NCBI GenBank assembly: GCA_032209605.1
Contig: JASFXZ010000001.1
Location: forward strand, 4,402,001-4,466,000
Length of the DNA: 64,000 nucleotides
DNA from: Mactromeris polynyma
Taxonomy: Eukaryota > Mollusca > Bivalvia > Venerida > Mactridae
Reading direction: 5' to 3'
Part shown: one piece after another, positions 18,757 through 31,591 of the stretch
How the letters are laid out: every line of letters starts with the position of its first letter
Numbering within the stretch: position 1 is the stretch's first letter
Translations under genes and position numbers: made by a program
Notes under the pieces: model-generated
The model's input: only the letters and a program-made list of their open reading frames with translations
Database searches by the model: none
Told to the model about the DNA's origin: nothing

Positions 18757-21700
18757 TATGAGAAATAAAACTTCTCTTGTACTTTCATGTATTTTTATGC
18801 ATTTTTATGGCACTTCTATGTTTTGTAGCCGATATTCAGAAATGGATAAAGGGAGGCAATAGTAAATCATTGAATGTTAATTCAAATTATCATAATGTGT
18901 CAATATTTGTGTTTGTTATTGAAATGACTTCCTATAACAGTGTTATGTGAAATGTGGCATTTATTTGGAATTATTGTAAATGATATAAACATTTTTTTAG
19001 TTCTACATTCAGTGTATAAATATATCACATGGCCAGTAACTCTTGACTGTCTAATGTGTGATCATGTGATTGGTCTAGTACACACTGTGTTGTGTGTATA
19101 AGCCTTCAAACTGTACATGTACCTACTGGTTGTAAACTGGCCACTATAAGCAGGTGGACATTTAATCTAAACAAATGCAAAAGTATTTTTGGCTCAAAAT
19201 TGTGTGGGTTTGGACAATATTTTTTTGTTTTGGCTGCTTTAATGAGGTGGCTGTTAAACAGAGGTAATTGCTGACAGGAGTTTGTTTGACTGTTGTATAA
19301 ATCAATATATGTACATTCTGATATTTCCTAGACTTCTGTACAGTGTGATGGAGACTGGACATTATCTTGGTTGCTATAAGCAGGTGGTCTCTGTCGTAAG
19401 ATTTCTTTTATGTTTAGGAATGTGTTCTATTTTGGCTGTAATTTAGAGATGGCTGTTAAAAGGAGGTGATAGCTGTCAGAAGTTTGTCTGGCTGTTGTAT
19501 AAAGGTGGCAAATGCAGTAGTGTGGTAAATTGTGCAAATACTTGTCTGAATATTTTGATATCCTAATTTATTAATATAACTCAATCAATATGCTAATTAC
19601 TCAATTAATTGATTGAACACATTTATTATTTTTGTATTGTCTGAAAACTATTCATTGATGTTGTATGAACTTTTGTATTGTGTTGTATTTTTGTCTTGTA
19701 TTAAAACAGTTGATATTGTATGTAATGAATATCACATAAACTTCTGTATATATTGGTTACATAATTACATCATGTATAATTTATATTTCTTATACAAAAA
19801 TCTAATAAACTATAAATTTATGTCTGTGTTATATTTTATATTTTCTTACTCTCAGACTTCGAGTCAACAATTCCTGATATGAAACTCAGCTATTATATTA
19901 CACATATAATCACACAAACTCATTATAATTATGAGCCATAACTTTAGTCTTACTCACTACTCAAACTGACCATACATGTATACAATTATAATCCTAAATA
20001 ATTCAAATGTCCAATAAAAACACAAAATCAAGTCAAGCGGAACACTATGAACACAAAGATTTCCTATAATGAATTACAAATATGCGGACAAAACCATTTT
20101 GTTCATCTTCAAACTATTTGTAACCTACATAAACATATTGTGACCCAGAAAATCAACTAGTTGACCCAGTAAACAGCTCATGACACACATTGTGACCTTT
20201 TTGCACTCATTTTTGATGTACTTTTAGCAAAAAAAAAGTTTTCTGAAAGTTGTAAAATGGCTCTGAAATGAAAATTTGACTGTCTCTAAATTCTAACCCT
20301 AACCCTAGCTTATCAAAACAAAAATATGCAAATTTTCCCTTAATTATGCGGGGTAAACATAGTTGGCCCAGAAAAAATGTCATGTGACCAAGAAAACTGT
20401 CGATGTCCTACATAGAAACCTTCATGACACAGAAAAGTCTCCTATGTCCTAGTTTGGGAGCAGTATGACCTACAAAAATAGCCAATGCCCCAGTTTCTGA
20501 CAGAATCAAAACATTGACCACTGAATTGTGATTTATAGGGGTGTGACTGGCTGCAGTGTAGGTTTCTACTAATACCAGAATGGACAAATCCTGGTTCATA
20601 AATTTAACTCATATACACTACAAAGTCATTTAACAATGATATAAGACACATCTTCTCCACAAACAGAAGCCAGATGCTTATAAGTTACCAGTTTTCTGTA
20701 TGTGAATACTTCAAGAATGGACTGACCAGTGTGTATATGTGTGACCAAGTCCATTGCTAGTTCATGGGTGACTGGGCAGCATGACACAAGTCTCTCTTCT
20801 TTATTCTTACTTGATTTTTACAATCAAGAGTCTTAGACATACCATATCAGTAAGACAGAATTGATGAACATCAGAGAAAAACAAAATAGTGAAAACAAGA
20901 CTTTGTTGAGTTTATAGTTTTATTTGGCTACCCCTTACAGAACAAGAATATCACAGCCATATGAGCAACATTGAGATTTCTGTATCATCAAACAACATTT
21001 TATAATAATTGTTAATCCATACAAAATGTTTCCATTAAATAGATGAACAATACCTCATGCTAAAAATTAAATAAAAATAGTTTTAATATAAAATCTTACA
21101 TTCAATACCAAATAAGGTCAAAGTATGCATACACAGAAGGGGTGTTTCCCAAAAGCAACATTTCAAAATCACTTTTTTCCAACATATACAATAATTCCAA
21201 GACAAATATTGGTTCCATCAAAAAGATTTAAATACATGTCAATGTAAATGTTTTAAAATGACAATTCTAACATTGTAATGTATAAACACATAAACGTAGG
21301 ATTCCATCAATTTGAAATCAACTCTTCCACTAACCATTAATTTGGATTACACACTGTTTGGGGGTTCCAATTTTTGAAAGGGGGACTCATGACAAAATCC
21401 ACTACAGTACATTCACCATTCATATATAAAATACTACACAAAGAGATATAAAAGTTCTTGAGTCATGCAGGATGACTTAGATATATTTGTACCATAAAAC
21501 TTTGGTGTCAAAAGGGATATTAATACCATATTTTTGTGGAATAAACATTTTGTTCCCTTATGTGTCATAAGTTTTGACTCCCTTTTTATAAATAGACACT
21601 TCCAATACAATGACCATGTTTTCATTGGTTGGTTATATCCTATAAACTCTCCATGCAATGTCTTAGATCTCGTTTTGTTGAACACTGACCTGGGATTTTC

Positions 21701-21979
21701 ATCTTGCATGACTTTCTTGAACAAAACTGAAAACTACAGATTAGAAACTTTCATGCAACATGAATTGAATTAGTATACAGTTTGTACATGCATTTTGTGA
21801 AAAACACGCATAGAAAATACATACACTATCAGCAATTTGGCAAATATATTAAATATGTATTGGAATTACATAAATTTTGTTCACACTATTTGAAATAAAA
21901 AATTGCACCAAACCCTAAACAGTTTCAGTTTCTCTTTTTTGTCATTTTTATTAGAACATCCAGGCCGAAAGTTGGGAAG
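18757..21979. other. Intergenic sequence with degenerate repeats only
   Basis: Apart from the duplication at 19128-19510, about 20135-20520 shows loosely repeated GTGACCCAGAAAA and CATGACACAGAAAA phrases, and 20295-20310 has CTAACCCTAACCCTA. No gene was recognised on either strand. Confidence 0.4.
19128..19510. repeat. Imperfect duplication of a ~220-bp segment
   Basis: CTATAAGCAGGTGG occurs at about 19144 and 19375. Each is followed after about 90-110 bp by TTTTGGCTG, then GRGGTGGCTGTTAAAA-like, then an AGGAGTTTGTTTGACTGTTG- or AGAAGTTTGTCTGGCTGTTG-like block ending GTATAAA. The two halves have diverged. Confidence 0.65.
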
Positions 21980-22620
21980 TTTTGCTGTCGTAGTTGTCTC
22001 CCTTTAAAAATCAAATGTTAACTTACTTTATTACCTCCCTTTATATCAAACTTTATAAAAGATGCACTAAGAATTTATTCCACATTCAGAATCTTGACAC
22101 TTGTAACATAAAACTTTAAAAATACATGTGCTAGAAACTTGGAAGTTGTCTTTTAAATGACGAGGTAAAAGATGATGCGCTTCGCTTGAAGAGTTGTCTC
22201 CCTGCAACTAAATTATTGACATTACATAAAACTAGATAAGCATAAATAGATTTTGGATAAGTCAAAAGGGTATCCAAAGTTTCTTTAAGTAAATATGTAT
22301 CAACATAAACCAAGATTTATTTATTTTTCCTAATTATACCACGCTCACCGCAATCCGTCCAATCAGCGGCCTATATTTCAACCGTCTATATCGTATATAC
22401 AACATTCATGAAGTTCACATGGTCTAAGTTGGATAGACAGTCTCATGGCATTGACTATACCATATATACAGTCACTGACGCTCGTCTATATATCGTAGAG
22501 ACAATGCCACTTGTTGTCTATCCTATACGTACATATAGTGCAATGCTCTAGTGTATCACACTAAATTATCTCCCTTCAGTACTTCTCTGTTTCTTATAGT
22601 TACTTCCCTTGTCCTTACTG
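21980..22620. repeat. Cluster of the AAGGGAG(A/G)YAAYT motif
   Basis: Five copies in about 640 bp, all read on the minus strand: TTGTCTCCCTTT (21992), TTACCTCCCTTT (22030), TTGTCTCCCTGC (22193), TTATCTCCCTTC (22565) and TTACTTCCCTTG (22600). Between them, at 22359-22366, there is a CCAATCAG box. I infer a dispersed short sequence common in mollusc non-coding DNA. Confidence 0.5.
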
Positions 22621-23900
22621 TTCTCTATAAAGAAACAAGAAATATCTTTAAAAAAAGATAAACAGCGTAGATGGAATGATTTATTGCCGTATGTGAAATG
22701 GAAATGTATTTAAAACAAAACTGTTGAAGTTTCCCATTGAAAACAATGAATAAATCACAACGCTTATATAAGCCAAATAGTTCTCATGCAATATTTTCAG
22801 TTTTTCTTTAACATGGACTGTTGGCACAATAATCTATCTCGATAAAGTGAAACATTTGTAACAAGAATCGCCCTGTTTGGGAACTTTGATTTTGCCAGAG
22901 GGATACGCTACAGGAAAAGAAGTATCTTTCAACGATAAATTACTGAAAACTATGAAATTGAAAGAAATCGGATATTTTTTGGTAGAAAATCTGACACATA
23001 TCATCTACTCAATACACTTCTTCTTGTATTAAGTTTTAATAGAGACTTGGGGAAAAAGTGAATTGTCTTTCCAGACGCCCGGCATAGTGCCTCTCCGATT
23101 AAAATATTTATCATATCGTCTGATTTGTTGCATATTTAACAACGCGCTTCATAAACAACATTTGATTGGTCTAAAATGTAGGTCTTAATCTATATTTATA
23201 ATACAGCTACGCGGAAAAAATTAAAAATAAAACTTTTATCGTTGGTCATTATCAGACAGCATTGTGTGATTAATGGAACAACTTGACGTGTTATATACTT
23301 ATAAACATTATGGAATATTTCATGGTACACTACAGGAATATTTCATCAAAACACTTTCACTATTCATCAATGACCAGGTCAAATTTACTTTAACTTACAA
23401 TGACTTACTATGGTTTCATTTTTTTGGCAAACTTAAGAAGGGAAATGACAAAATGACCGGGTTGCCTTCCAGTGACCAACAACAGATACCTCTAAACAGT
23501 AGTCACCTACCAATTGACAGGTTTTCTGATTCCAGTTATTGACTGTTGTACAGAGGTTGGAGTTTAATTCCATTTTCAATAAAAAGTAATAAAATCATTA
23601 ATCATATATAATAAACATACAATCAATAAACACATCATACCTTGTTCAGATAAAGATTTTGAGAAAAAAACTCTTGACTTGCATTCAGTAACAGGTTAAC
23701 CATAGAAAAATAGGCAAAATACTGAAAGAGGGCTTGCTAGGTCTTAGACTGAACAGAAATATATTAGAACCAATCATTTCAAGTGGATATAAAGAAGAAA
23801 GTTGAAGAAAAACATGTGTTTCAGTACAAATTATCACTAAAACACATAATTAACATACATCATTCATACCTAACTTCCATAGCTCCTCGCTTGGTCACTA
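22621..23900. other. Intergenic sequence, no gene supported
   Basis: The longest frame (23273-23542, 89 codons, plus) has no recognised motif and AT-rich composition. Nothing else is seen. Confidence 0.4.
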
Positions 23901-23901
23901 A

Positions 23902-26462
23902 TGTTTCCTGTACGTATGTGTATATCAAACACAGCACCACAGTTTTCTGTACGTAAGTGTATATCAAACACAGCACCACAGTTTTCTGTACGTATGTGTA
24001 TATCAAACACAGCACCACAGTTTTCTGTACGTATGTGTATATCAAACACAGCACCACAGTTTTCCACAGTATGTGTATATCAAACACAGCACCACAGTTT
24101 TCCACAGTATGTGTATATCAAACACAGCACCACAGTTTTCCACAGTATGTGTATATCAAACACAGCACCACAGTTTTCTGTACGTAAGTGTATATCAAAC
24201 ACAGCACCACAGTTTTCTGTACGTATGTGTATATCAAACACAGCACCACAGTTTTCCACAGTATGTGTATATCAAACACAGCACCACAGTTTTCCACAGT
24301 ATGTGTATATCAAACACAGCACCACAGTTTTCCACAGTATGTGTATATCAAACACAGCACCACAGTTTTCTGTACGTATGTGTATATCAAACACAGCACC
24401 ACAGTTTCCTGTACGTATGTGTATATCAAACACAGCACCACAGTTTTCTGTACGTAAGTGTATATCAAACACAGCACCACAGTTTTCTGTACGTATGTGT
24501 ATATCAAACACAGCACCACAGTTTTCTGTACGTATGTGTATATCAAACACAGCACCACAGTTTTCCACAGTATGTGTATATCAAACACAGCACCACAGTT
24601 TTCCACAGTATGTGTATATCAAACACAGCACCACAGTTTTCCACAGTATGTGTATATCAAACACAGCACCACAGTTTTCTGTACGTAAGTGTATATCAAA
24701 CACAGCACCACAGTTTTCTGTACGTATGTGTATATCAAACACAGCACCACAGTTTTCCACAGTATGTGTATATCAAACACAGCACCACAGTTTTCCACAG
24801 TATGTGTATATCAAACACAGCACCACAGTTTTCCACAGTATGTGTATATCAAACACAGCACCACAGTTTTCTGTACGTATGTGTATATCAAACACAGCAC
24901 CACAGTTTCCTGTACGTATGTGTATATCAAACACAGCACCACAGTTTTCTGTACGTAAGTGTATATCAAACACAGCACCACAGTTTTCTGTACGTATGTG
25001 TATATCAAACACAGCACCACAGTTTTCTGTACGTATGTGTATATCAAACACAGCACCACAGTTTTCCACAGTATGTGTATATCAAACACAGCACCACAGT
25101 TTTCCACAGTATGTGTATATCAAACACAGCACCACAGTTTTCCACAGTATGTGTATATCAAACACAGCACCACAGTTTTCTGTACGTAAGTGTATATCAA
25201 ACACAGCACCACAGTTTTCTGTACGTATGTGTATATCAAACACAGCACCACAGTTTTCCACAGTATGTGTATATCAAACACAGCACCACAGTTTTCCACA
25301 GTATGTGTATATCAAACACAGCACCACAGTTTTCCACAGTATGTGTATATCAAACACAGCACCACAGTTTTCCACAGTATGTGTATATCAAACACAGCAC
25401 CACAGTTTTCTGTACGTAAGTGTATATCAAACACAGCACCACAGTTTTCTGTAAGTATGTGTATATCAAACACAGCACCACAGTTTTCTGTAAGTATGTG
25501 TATATCAAACACAGCACCACAGTTTTCTGTACGTATGTGTATATCAAACACAGCACCACAGTTTTCCACAGTATGTGTATATCAAACACAGCACCACAGT
25601 TTTCTGTACGTATGTGTATATCAAACACAGCACCACAGTTTTCTGTAAGTATGTGTATATCAAACACAGCACCACAGTTTTCTGTACGTATGTGTATATC
25701 AAACACAGCACCACAGTTTTCTGTACGTATGTGTATATCAAACACAGCACCACAGTTTTCTGTACGTATGTGTATATCAAACACAGCACCACAGTTTTCT
25801 GTACGTATGTGTATATCAAACACAGCACCACAGTTTTCTGTACGTATGTGTATATCAAACACAGCACCACATTTTCCACAGTATGTGTATATCAAACACA
25901 GCACCACAGTTTTCTGTACGTATGTGTATATCAAACACAGCACCACAGTTTTCTGTACGTATGTGTATATCAAACACAACACCACAGTTTTCTATACGTA
26001 TGTGTATATCAAACACAGCACCACAGTTTCCACAGTATGTGTATATCAAACACAGCACCACAGTTTTCTGTACGTATGTGTATATCAAACACAACACCAC
26101 AGTTTTCTATACGTATGTGTATATCAAACACAGCACCACATTTTCCACAGTATGTGTATATCAAACACAGCACCACAGTTTTCTGTACGTATGTGTATAT
26201 CAAACACAGCACCACAGTTTTCTGTACGTATGTGTATTTCAAACACAGCACCACAGTTTTCTGTACGTATGTGTATATCAAACACAGCACCACAGTTTTC
26301 TGTATGTATGTGTATATCAAACACAGCACCACAGTTTTCTGTATGTATGTGTATATCAAACACAGCACCACAGTTTTCTGTACGTATGTGTATATCAAAC
26401 ACAGCACCACAGTTTTCTGTATGTATGTGTGTATCAAACACAGCACCACAGTTTTCCACAGG
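23902..26462. repeat. 38/39-bp minisatellite with 501-bp higher-order repeat, about 66 units
   Basis: There are two monomer types. The 39-bp form ends TTTTCTGTACGTATG and the 38-bp form ends TTTTCCACAGTATG; both begin TGTATATCAAACACAGCACC. From 23957 the order of types repeats exactly every 501 bp (starts 23957, 24458, 24959, to about 25459). That is 13 monomers, seven of 39 and six of 38 bp. To the right the array is more uniform and more mutated (GTAAGTATG, GTATGTATG, CATTTTCC). The long frames on both strands follow from units with few stop codons. Confidence 0.98.
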
Positions 26463-26985
26463 TGGTCACTTAAGATATTATCTCAGTCTAACAATATTAT
26501 TTGCTGAACCATGGTTTATGGTGGTAAAGTGTACTGTAAGACAGCATTTATGCAATATGTAGTGCTAAGCGTAATACACTTAATATCATCTACAAGACCA
26601 TATTGCAACTTTTTTTTTCGCATTTTCTTTAGCAGCAGCTAAATTTCAATTCGGATAAACATTTTGTTTTATTCAGGCCTATTATAAAGATACTGGTCCA
26701 TAAAATTAAAAATTAAATATATTATGGTACAGATAAATTGTTCTAAAATTGTTGTAGTATATACTTGATCTTCCGCAATATCATAAACTAATATACATGT
26801 ATGTAATTCATTAATTATCATCGTACAGTGGGATTTATGAATCAGTTTGAATCATTCATAATGGAAATAAATTAGTAAATTTATAAATTACACTCCAAGA
26901 CAGTTTACTGTGTTCTGAAAAAGCTCATAACATTTTTTGAAGAAAATGAATAGTACAATTGCCATTATTACCTTTGTATTCCAGA
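26463..26985. other. Spacer between minisatellites, no gene seen
   Basis: AT-rich and without a usable ORF. No family was recognised. Confidence 0.4.
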
Positions 26986-27172
26986 CCCAGACATGTTGAC
27001 CACCTTCAACACTGCCAACAGTAATACGATGTGCTCCACCTTCAACGCTGCCAACAGTAATACGATGTGCTCCACCTTCAACGCTGCCAACAGTAATACG
27101 ATGTGCTCCACCTTCACAGTACCAACAGTAATACGATGTGCTCCACCTTCACGCTGCCAAAAGTATAATGAT
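26986..27172. repeat. 35-bp minisatellite, about five copies
   Basis: The unit consists of GCTGCCAACAGTAATACG then ATGTGCTCCACCTTCAAC. The outer copies are diverged (CAACACTGCC at left, ACAGTACC and TGCCAAAAGTATAATG at right). A single diverged copy with the same order (TGTTGACCACC then CAGTAATATGACGTGCT) lies at 28073-28115. Confidence 0.93.
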
Positions 27173-27465
27173 GTGCTATCAAACATTATAGGAGATCAAA
27201 TGCCGTTTCAGGCGTGTTGAATCATGAATGTTTATTTAATAATGTAATACAAGTGAAATTTATAACCTTTACTTACGAAACAACTTGCGTAATACCATCT
27301 CTTGTATCAGTCTCAGGTCTAATCGTAACAGCATCGCCTCAGATAAACGTTTCCTTGTAAACTGTGTACTATTAACTGTCTGAATTCTTGGAATCATCTG
27401 AAATAAATATCAAGTCTCGATATATCTTCTTAAGCACATCAAAAAGAAATGGGCTATTCAAAATA

Positions 27466-27523
27466 ATGTATTATTTGAAATAAATTTTGGACCAGATGGA
27501 TTCGAATGAACGAGGTCCGACTG
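27466..27523 (-). mobile_element. Single-ended fragment of CAGTCGGACC mariner-like MITE
   Basis: TTGGACCAGATGGATTCGAA followed by TGAACGAGGTCCGACTG matches one end of the elements at 10028 and 40402. It starts with the same GTATTATTTGAAATAAA as the fragment at 2550. Confidence 0.65.
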
Positions 27524-27684
27524 TATTTAAAATTATCTTCAACACTCAGATTTTGAAAGATCTGTTATCATTTCACACAGTATCAACTCCATTTTAGTAT
27601 ATTCACATCAATTTGTTCTTACAGGGAAGACAATAATTGATATATCCAGTAGACTCTTAGGTAGTAGTTTCATTACACAGTTAA

Positions 27685-27875
27685 GAGAGATTAAGTTGTT
27701 ACAGGGAACACAATGCCTCCCCATACAGACCCCAGGGAAACAACAGTCTACAAAACATTAGAGACCGAGGATGTGCAAGGGTAAACATGTATGGGTATAA
27801 GGGTGCATGAAGTGGTCTGGCCGACCATAAAAACAACTATGGAGAATTTAGTGGGACAACAAAGGGGACAAGTGT
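27685..27875 (+). repeat. Dispersed repeat family R1, copy
   Basis: Begins GAGAGATTAAGTTGTTACAG and passes AATGCCTCCCCATACAGACC, AAACAACAGTCTACAAAACA and TGGTCTGGCCGACCATAAAA to GGGACAACAAAGGGG. It is closely similar in order and sequence to 62539-62735 on the same strand. Confidence 0.85.
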
Positions 27876-28267
27876 AATGGAAGGAATACACAGAAAATAC
27901 ACACATGGTCATTTAGTTTATGGATGTTTTATAACATAGATTACAGTACATTTACACTGAGGGATATATTTAGCATTTTTGTTATCATATTAGCAAGATC
28001 AGCTTTTACATGAAAATATTTGTCAGCCTTGAGAGATACACACAATACAAGGACATTTACATCCCTCCCAAGTGTTGACCACCATGAAGCAGCCATCAGT
28101 AATATGACGTGCTAATACCAGTGGAGGTTCATGGACGAATGTTGATATTATAGTAATATATGTACCAGAATGTAATGTTAATTACGAAGCACTTACATAA
28201 ATGCATGAGAACATAGGTGGTGACATCTGATAAATACAGTGGCATTGAGGTGACATATGTGCATTAT
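27876..28267. other. Spacer with one diverged 35-mer relative
   Basis: At 28073-28115 a single unit resembles the 35-bp array at 26986. Otherwise nothing is recognised. Confidence 0.4.
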
Positions 28268-29458
28268 TTTATCTCGTGGCCACAACCTGACTAGTTTCCA
28301 TGACTAACTGACTCGTTCCCACGACATACTGACTCATCCCCCCGACTAAGTGGCTTGTTCCCACAACTTACTATCTCATTATGATTTACTATCTCGTTCC
28401 CATGACTTACTATCTCGTTTCCACGACTTACTATCTCATTCCCACGACTTACTATCTCGTTCCCATTACTTACTATCTCGTTTCCACGACTTACTATCTC
28501 ATTCCTGTGGCTTACTATCTCGTTCCCATGACTTACTATCTCGTTCCCATTATTTACTATCTCGTTTCCACGACTTACTATCTCATTCCTGTGGCTTACT
28601 ATCTCATTCCCACGACTTACTATCTCGTTCCCATTACTTACTATCTCGTTTCCACGACTTACTATCTCATTCCTGTGGCTTACTATCTCGTTCCCATGAC
28701 TTACTATCTCGTTCCCATGACTTAGTATCTCGTTTCCATGACTTACTATCTCATTCCCACGACTTACTATCTCATTCCTGTGGCTTACTTTCTCGTTCCC
28801 ATGACTTACTTTCTCGTTCCCATGACTTACTTTCTCGTTCCCACGACTTACTATCTCGTTCCCATGGCTTACTTTCTCATTCATATGCTTTACTTTCTCG
28901 TTCCCATGACTTACTTTCTCGTTCCCATGACGTACTGTTTCATTCCTATAGCTTACTTTCTCGTTCCCATGACGTACTATCTCATTCCCATGACTTACTT
29001 TCTCGTTCCCATGACGTACTTTCTCGTTCCCATGACTTACTTTCTCGTTCCCATGACTTACTTTCTCGTTCCCATGGCTTACTATCTCATTCATATGCTT
29101 TACTATCTCATTCCTATGGCTTACTTTCCCGTTCCCAATACTTACTATCTCATTCATATGCTTTACTATCTCATTCCTATGGCTTACTTTCCCGTTCCCA
29201 ATACTTACTTTCCCGTTCCCAATACTTACTATCTCGTTCCCACGAGTTACTATCTCGTTCCCATGACTTACTACCTGATTTACATGACTTACTATCTCGT
29301 GCCCATGACTAATTATCTCATTCCATGGTATACTGACTCGTTCCCATGACTTACTGACTCGTTCCCACGACTTACAGTCTCATTTCTATGACTTACTATC
29401 TCATTCAAATGACGTACTATCTATTCCCATGACTTACTATCTCGTTCCCACGACTTAA
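28268..29458. repeat. 21-bp minisatellite, about 55 copies
   Basis: The basic unit is CTTACTATCTCGTTCCCATG plus A, with many variants (CATTCCTGTGG, TTTCCACGA, CATTCATATGC, TTTCTCG). The unit is a multiple of three and has no stop codon in several frames. It therefore gives heptapeptide-repeat frames on both strands (LLSRSHD, NEIVSHG, TYYLVPM). Units are less regular at both edges. Confidence 0.97.
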
Positions 29459-29990
29459 TAATTTCAGAAATGAGCGGCAAATAATGAATGTTTAAATAAA
29501 GTTCATTTAGTACTCCAAAATTAGGGAGAATCTCATCGGCCGTGTTCGTTGCTATGGAAAGATAAATAAAACATTGACAGGAGTGAAGATATTAGAATTG
29601 TGAACTTAATTTATCTTCGTACAGTTGTGATAATATCGATATCATGGAATACACGCGCCCATGGTCTACGAAAGTGTTAAGACTTGTAACAATTGACGAA
29701 AATGACTAACTTTTCATGACGACCGGCATTTCTGATTCATTGATTTCACAAGAAGATCATTCAGTGCACTCCGTCCCTTTACTTAGAAAATGTGAACTTT
29801 GCTAGTCGTTATAGAACACGAAGTATTTCTTGACTAATTACACGTCCTACGATGTGACCGCGTATGATTTATAAATTATGAAAACAACTTAAATATACCA
29901 GTCGGCTACAATAGTTATAAAAGTATTTCAGTCGTTTGTGTTCCTTATGACTTTTCATGCTCGTTTTCTAGCTCGCTTTGAGAAAATCGT
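29459..29990. other. Spacer between minisatellites, no gene seen
   Basis: No ORF or repeat was recognised. Confidence 0.4.
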
Positions 29991-31226
29991 TTTGTTAAAC
30001 GTTTGCTTCGGTGCACTATAACCCACTGTCGATGGTAAATCTGTGTTTTGCTAAACGTTTGCTTCGGTGCACTATAACCCACTGCCGATAGTAAATCTGT
30101 GTTTTGCTAAACGTTTGCTTCGGTGCACTATAACCCACTGTCGATACTAAATCTGTGTTTTGCTAAACATTTGCTTCGGTGCACTATAACCCACTGCCGA
30201 TGGTAAATCTGTGTTTTGCTAAACGTTTGCTTCGGTGCACTATAACCCACTGTCGATGGTAAATCTGTGTTTTGTTAAACGTTTGCTTCGGTGCACTATA
30301 ACCCACTGTCGATGGTAAATCTGTGTTTTGCTAAACGTTTGCTTCGGTGCACTATAACCCACTGTCGATGGTAAATTTGTGTTTTGTTAAACGTTTGCTT
30401 CGGTGCACTATAACCCACTGTCGATGGTAAATCTGTGTTTTGTTAAACGTTTGCTTCGGTGCACTATAACCCACTGTCGATGGTAAATCTGTGTTTTGTT
30501 AAACGTTTGCTTCGGTGCACTATAACCCACTGTCGATGGTAAATCTGTGTTTTGCTAAACGTTTGCTTCGGTGCACTATAACCCACTGCCGATGGTAAAT
30601 CTGTGTTTTGCTAAACGTTTGCTTCGGTGCACTATAACCCACTGTCGATGGTAAATTTGTGCTTTGCTAAACGTTTGCTTCGGTGTACAATAACCCACTG
30701 TCGATGGTAAATCTGTGTTTTGCTAAACGTTTGCTTCGGTGCACTATAACCCACTGTCGATGGTAAATCTGTGTTTTGCTAAACGTTTGCTTCGGTGCAC
30801 TATAACCCACTGTCGATGGTAAATTTGTGCTTTGCTAAACGTTTGCTTCGGTGTACAATAACCTACTGTCGATGGTAAATCTGTGTTTTGCTAAACGTTT
30901 GCTTCGGTGCACTATAACCCACTGTCGATGGTAAATCTGTGTTTTGCTTAACGTTTTCTTCGGTGCACTATAACCCACTGTCGATGGTAAATCTGTGTTT
31001 TGTTAAACGTTTGCTTCGGTGCACTATAACCCACTGTCGATGGTAAATCTGTGTTTTGCTAAACGTTTGCTTCGGTGCACTATAACCCACTGTCGATGGT
31101 AAATTTGTGCTTTGCTTAACGTTTTCTTCGGTGTACAATAACCCACTAACGATGGTAAATCTGTGTTTTGCTAAACGTTTGCTTCGGTGTACAATAACCC
31201 ACTAACGATGGTAAATCTGTGTTTTG
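29991..31226. repeat. 56-bp minisatellite, about 22 copies
   Basis: The unit starts GTTTTGCTAAACGTTTGCTT, continues CGGTGCACTATAACCCACTG and ends TCGATGGTAAATCTGT. The copies are very similar. A variant with GTGCTTTGC and GTGTACAATAAC recurs at 30660 and 30828, 168 bp (three units) apart, and again near the right end. Stops (TAA) lie in the unit, so no long frames arise. Confidence 0.97.
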
Positions 31227-31591
31227 CCGGAAATATGACATACATTTAATCGGTTGCCTACTTAAATGATGTCAAGGGGCTATGTGTGTATAACGATAGC
31301 GTGGAACCATCGTTATTTATTTGCATAATCGTTTAGCATAACGTTTCTTCAATAATGTCTAGACACAAGAATGTCGACATCTTTCTAACAATATAAACCC
31401 AAAGGTATATTCATACATACGAGATCGTCACATCGGCTTGATTATTTCATGTTTGATGCCTATAGCACAGGTAAACATGTGCAGTATTTTTCGGTGAATG
31501 ACCGAAAGACCAATGGTCACATTCACACTTCATTATTTTTCTCCAAGGAAAGCCACGATTTCATGATTTCCACTTTTCGAATTCAAGCATT

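Noticed and set aside
20295..20310. Telomeric repeat (CCCTAA)n
   Set aside because: Only about two and a half units, too short to be an interstitial telomere.
23860..26562. ORFs of up to 517 codons on both strands (CISNTAPQFS / YIKHSTTVF repeats)
   Set aside because: Translations of the 38/39-bp minisatellite in different frames, starting and ending with the array.
28291..29349. ORFs of 288 and 320 codons with heptapeptide repeats
   Set aside because: They follow from a 21-bp unit without stops, are present on both strands, and have no gene context.
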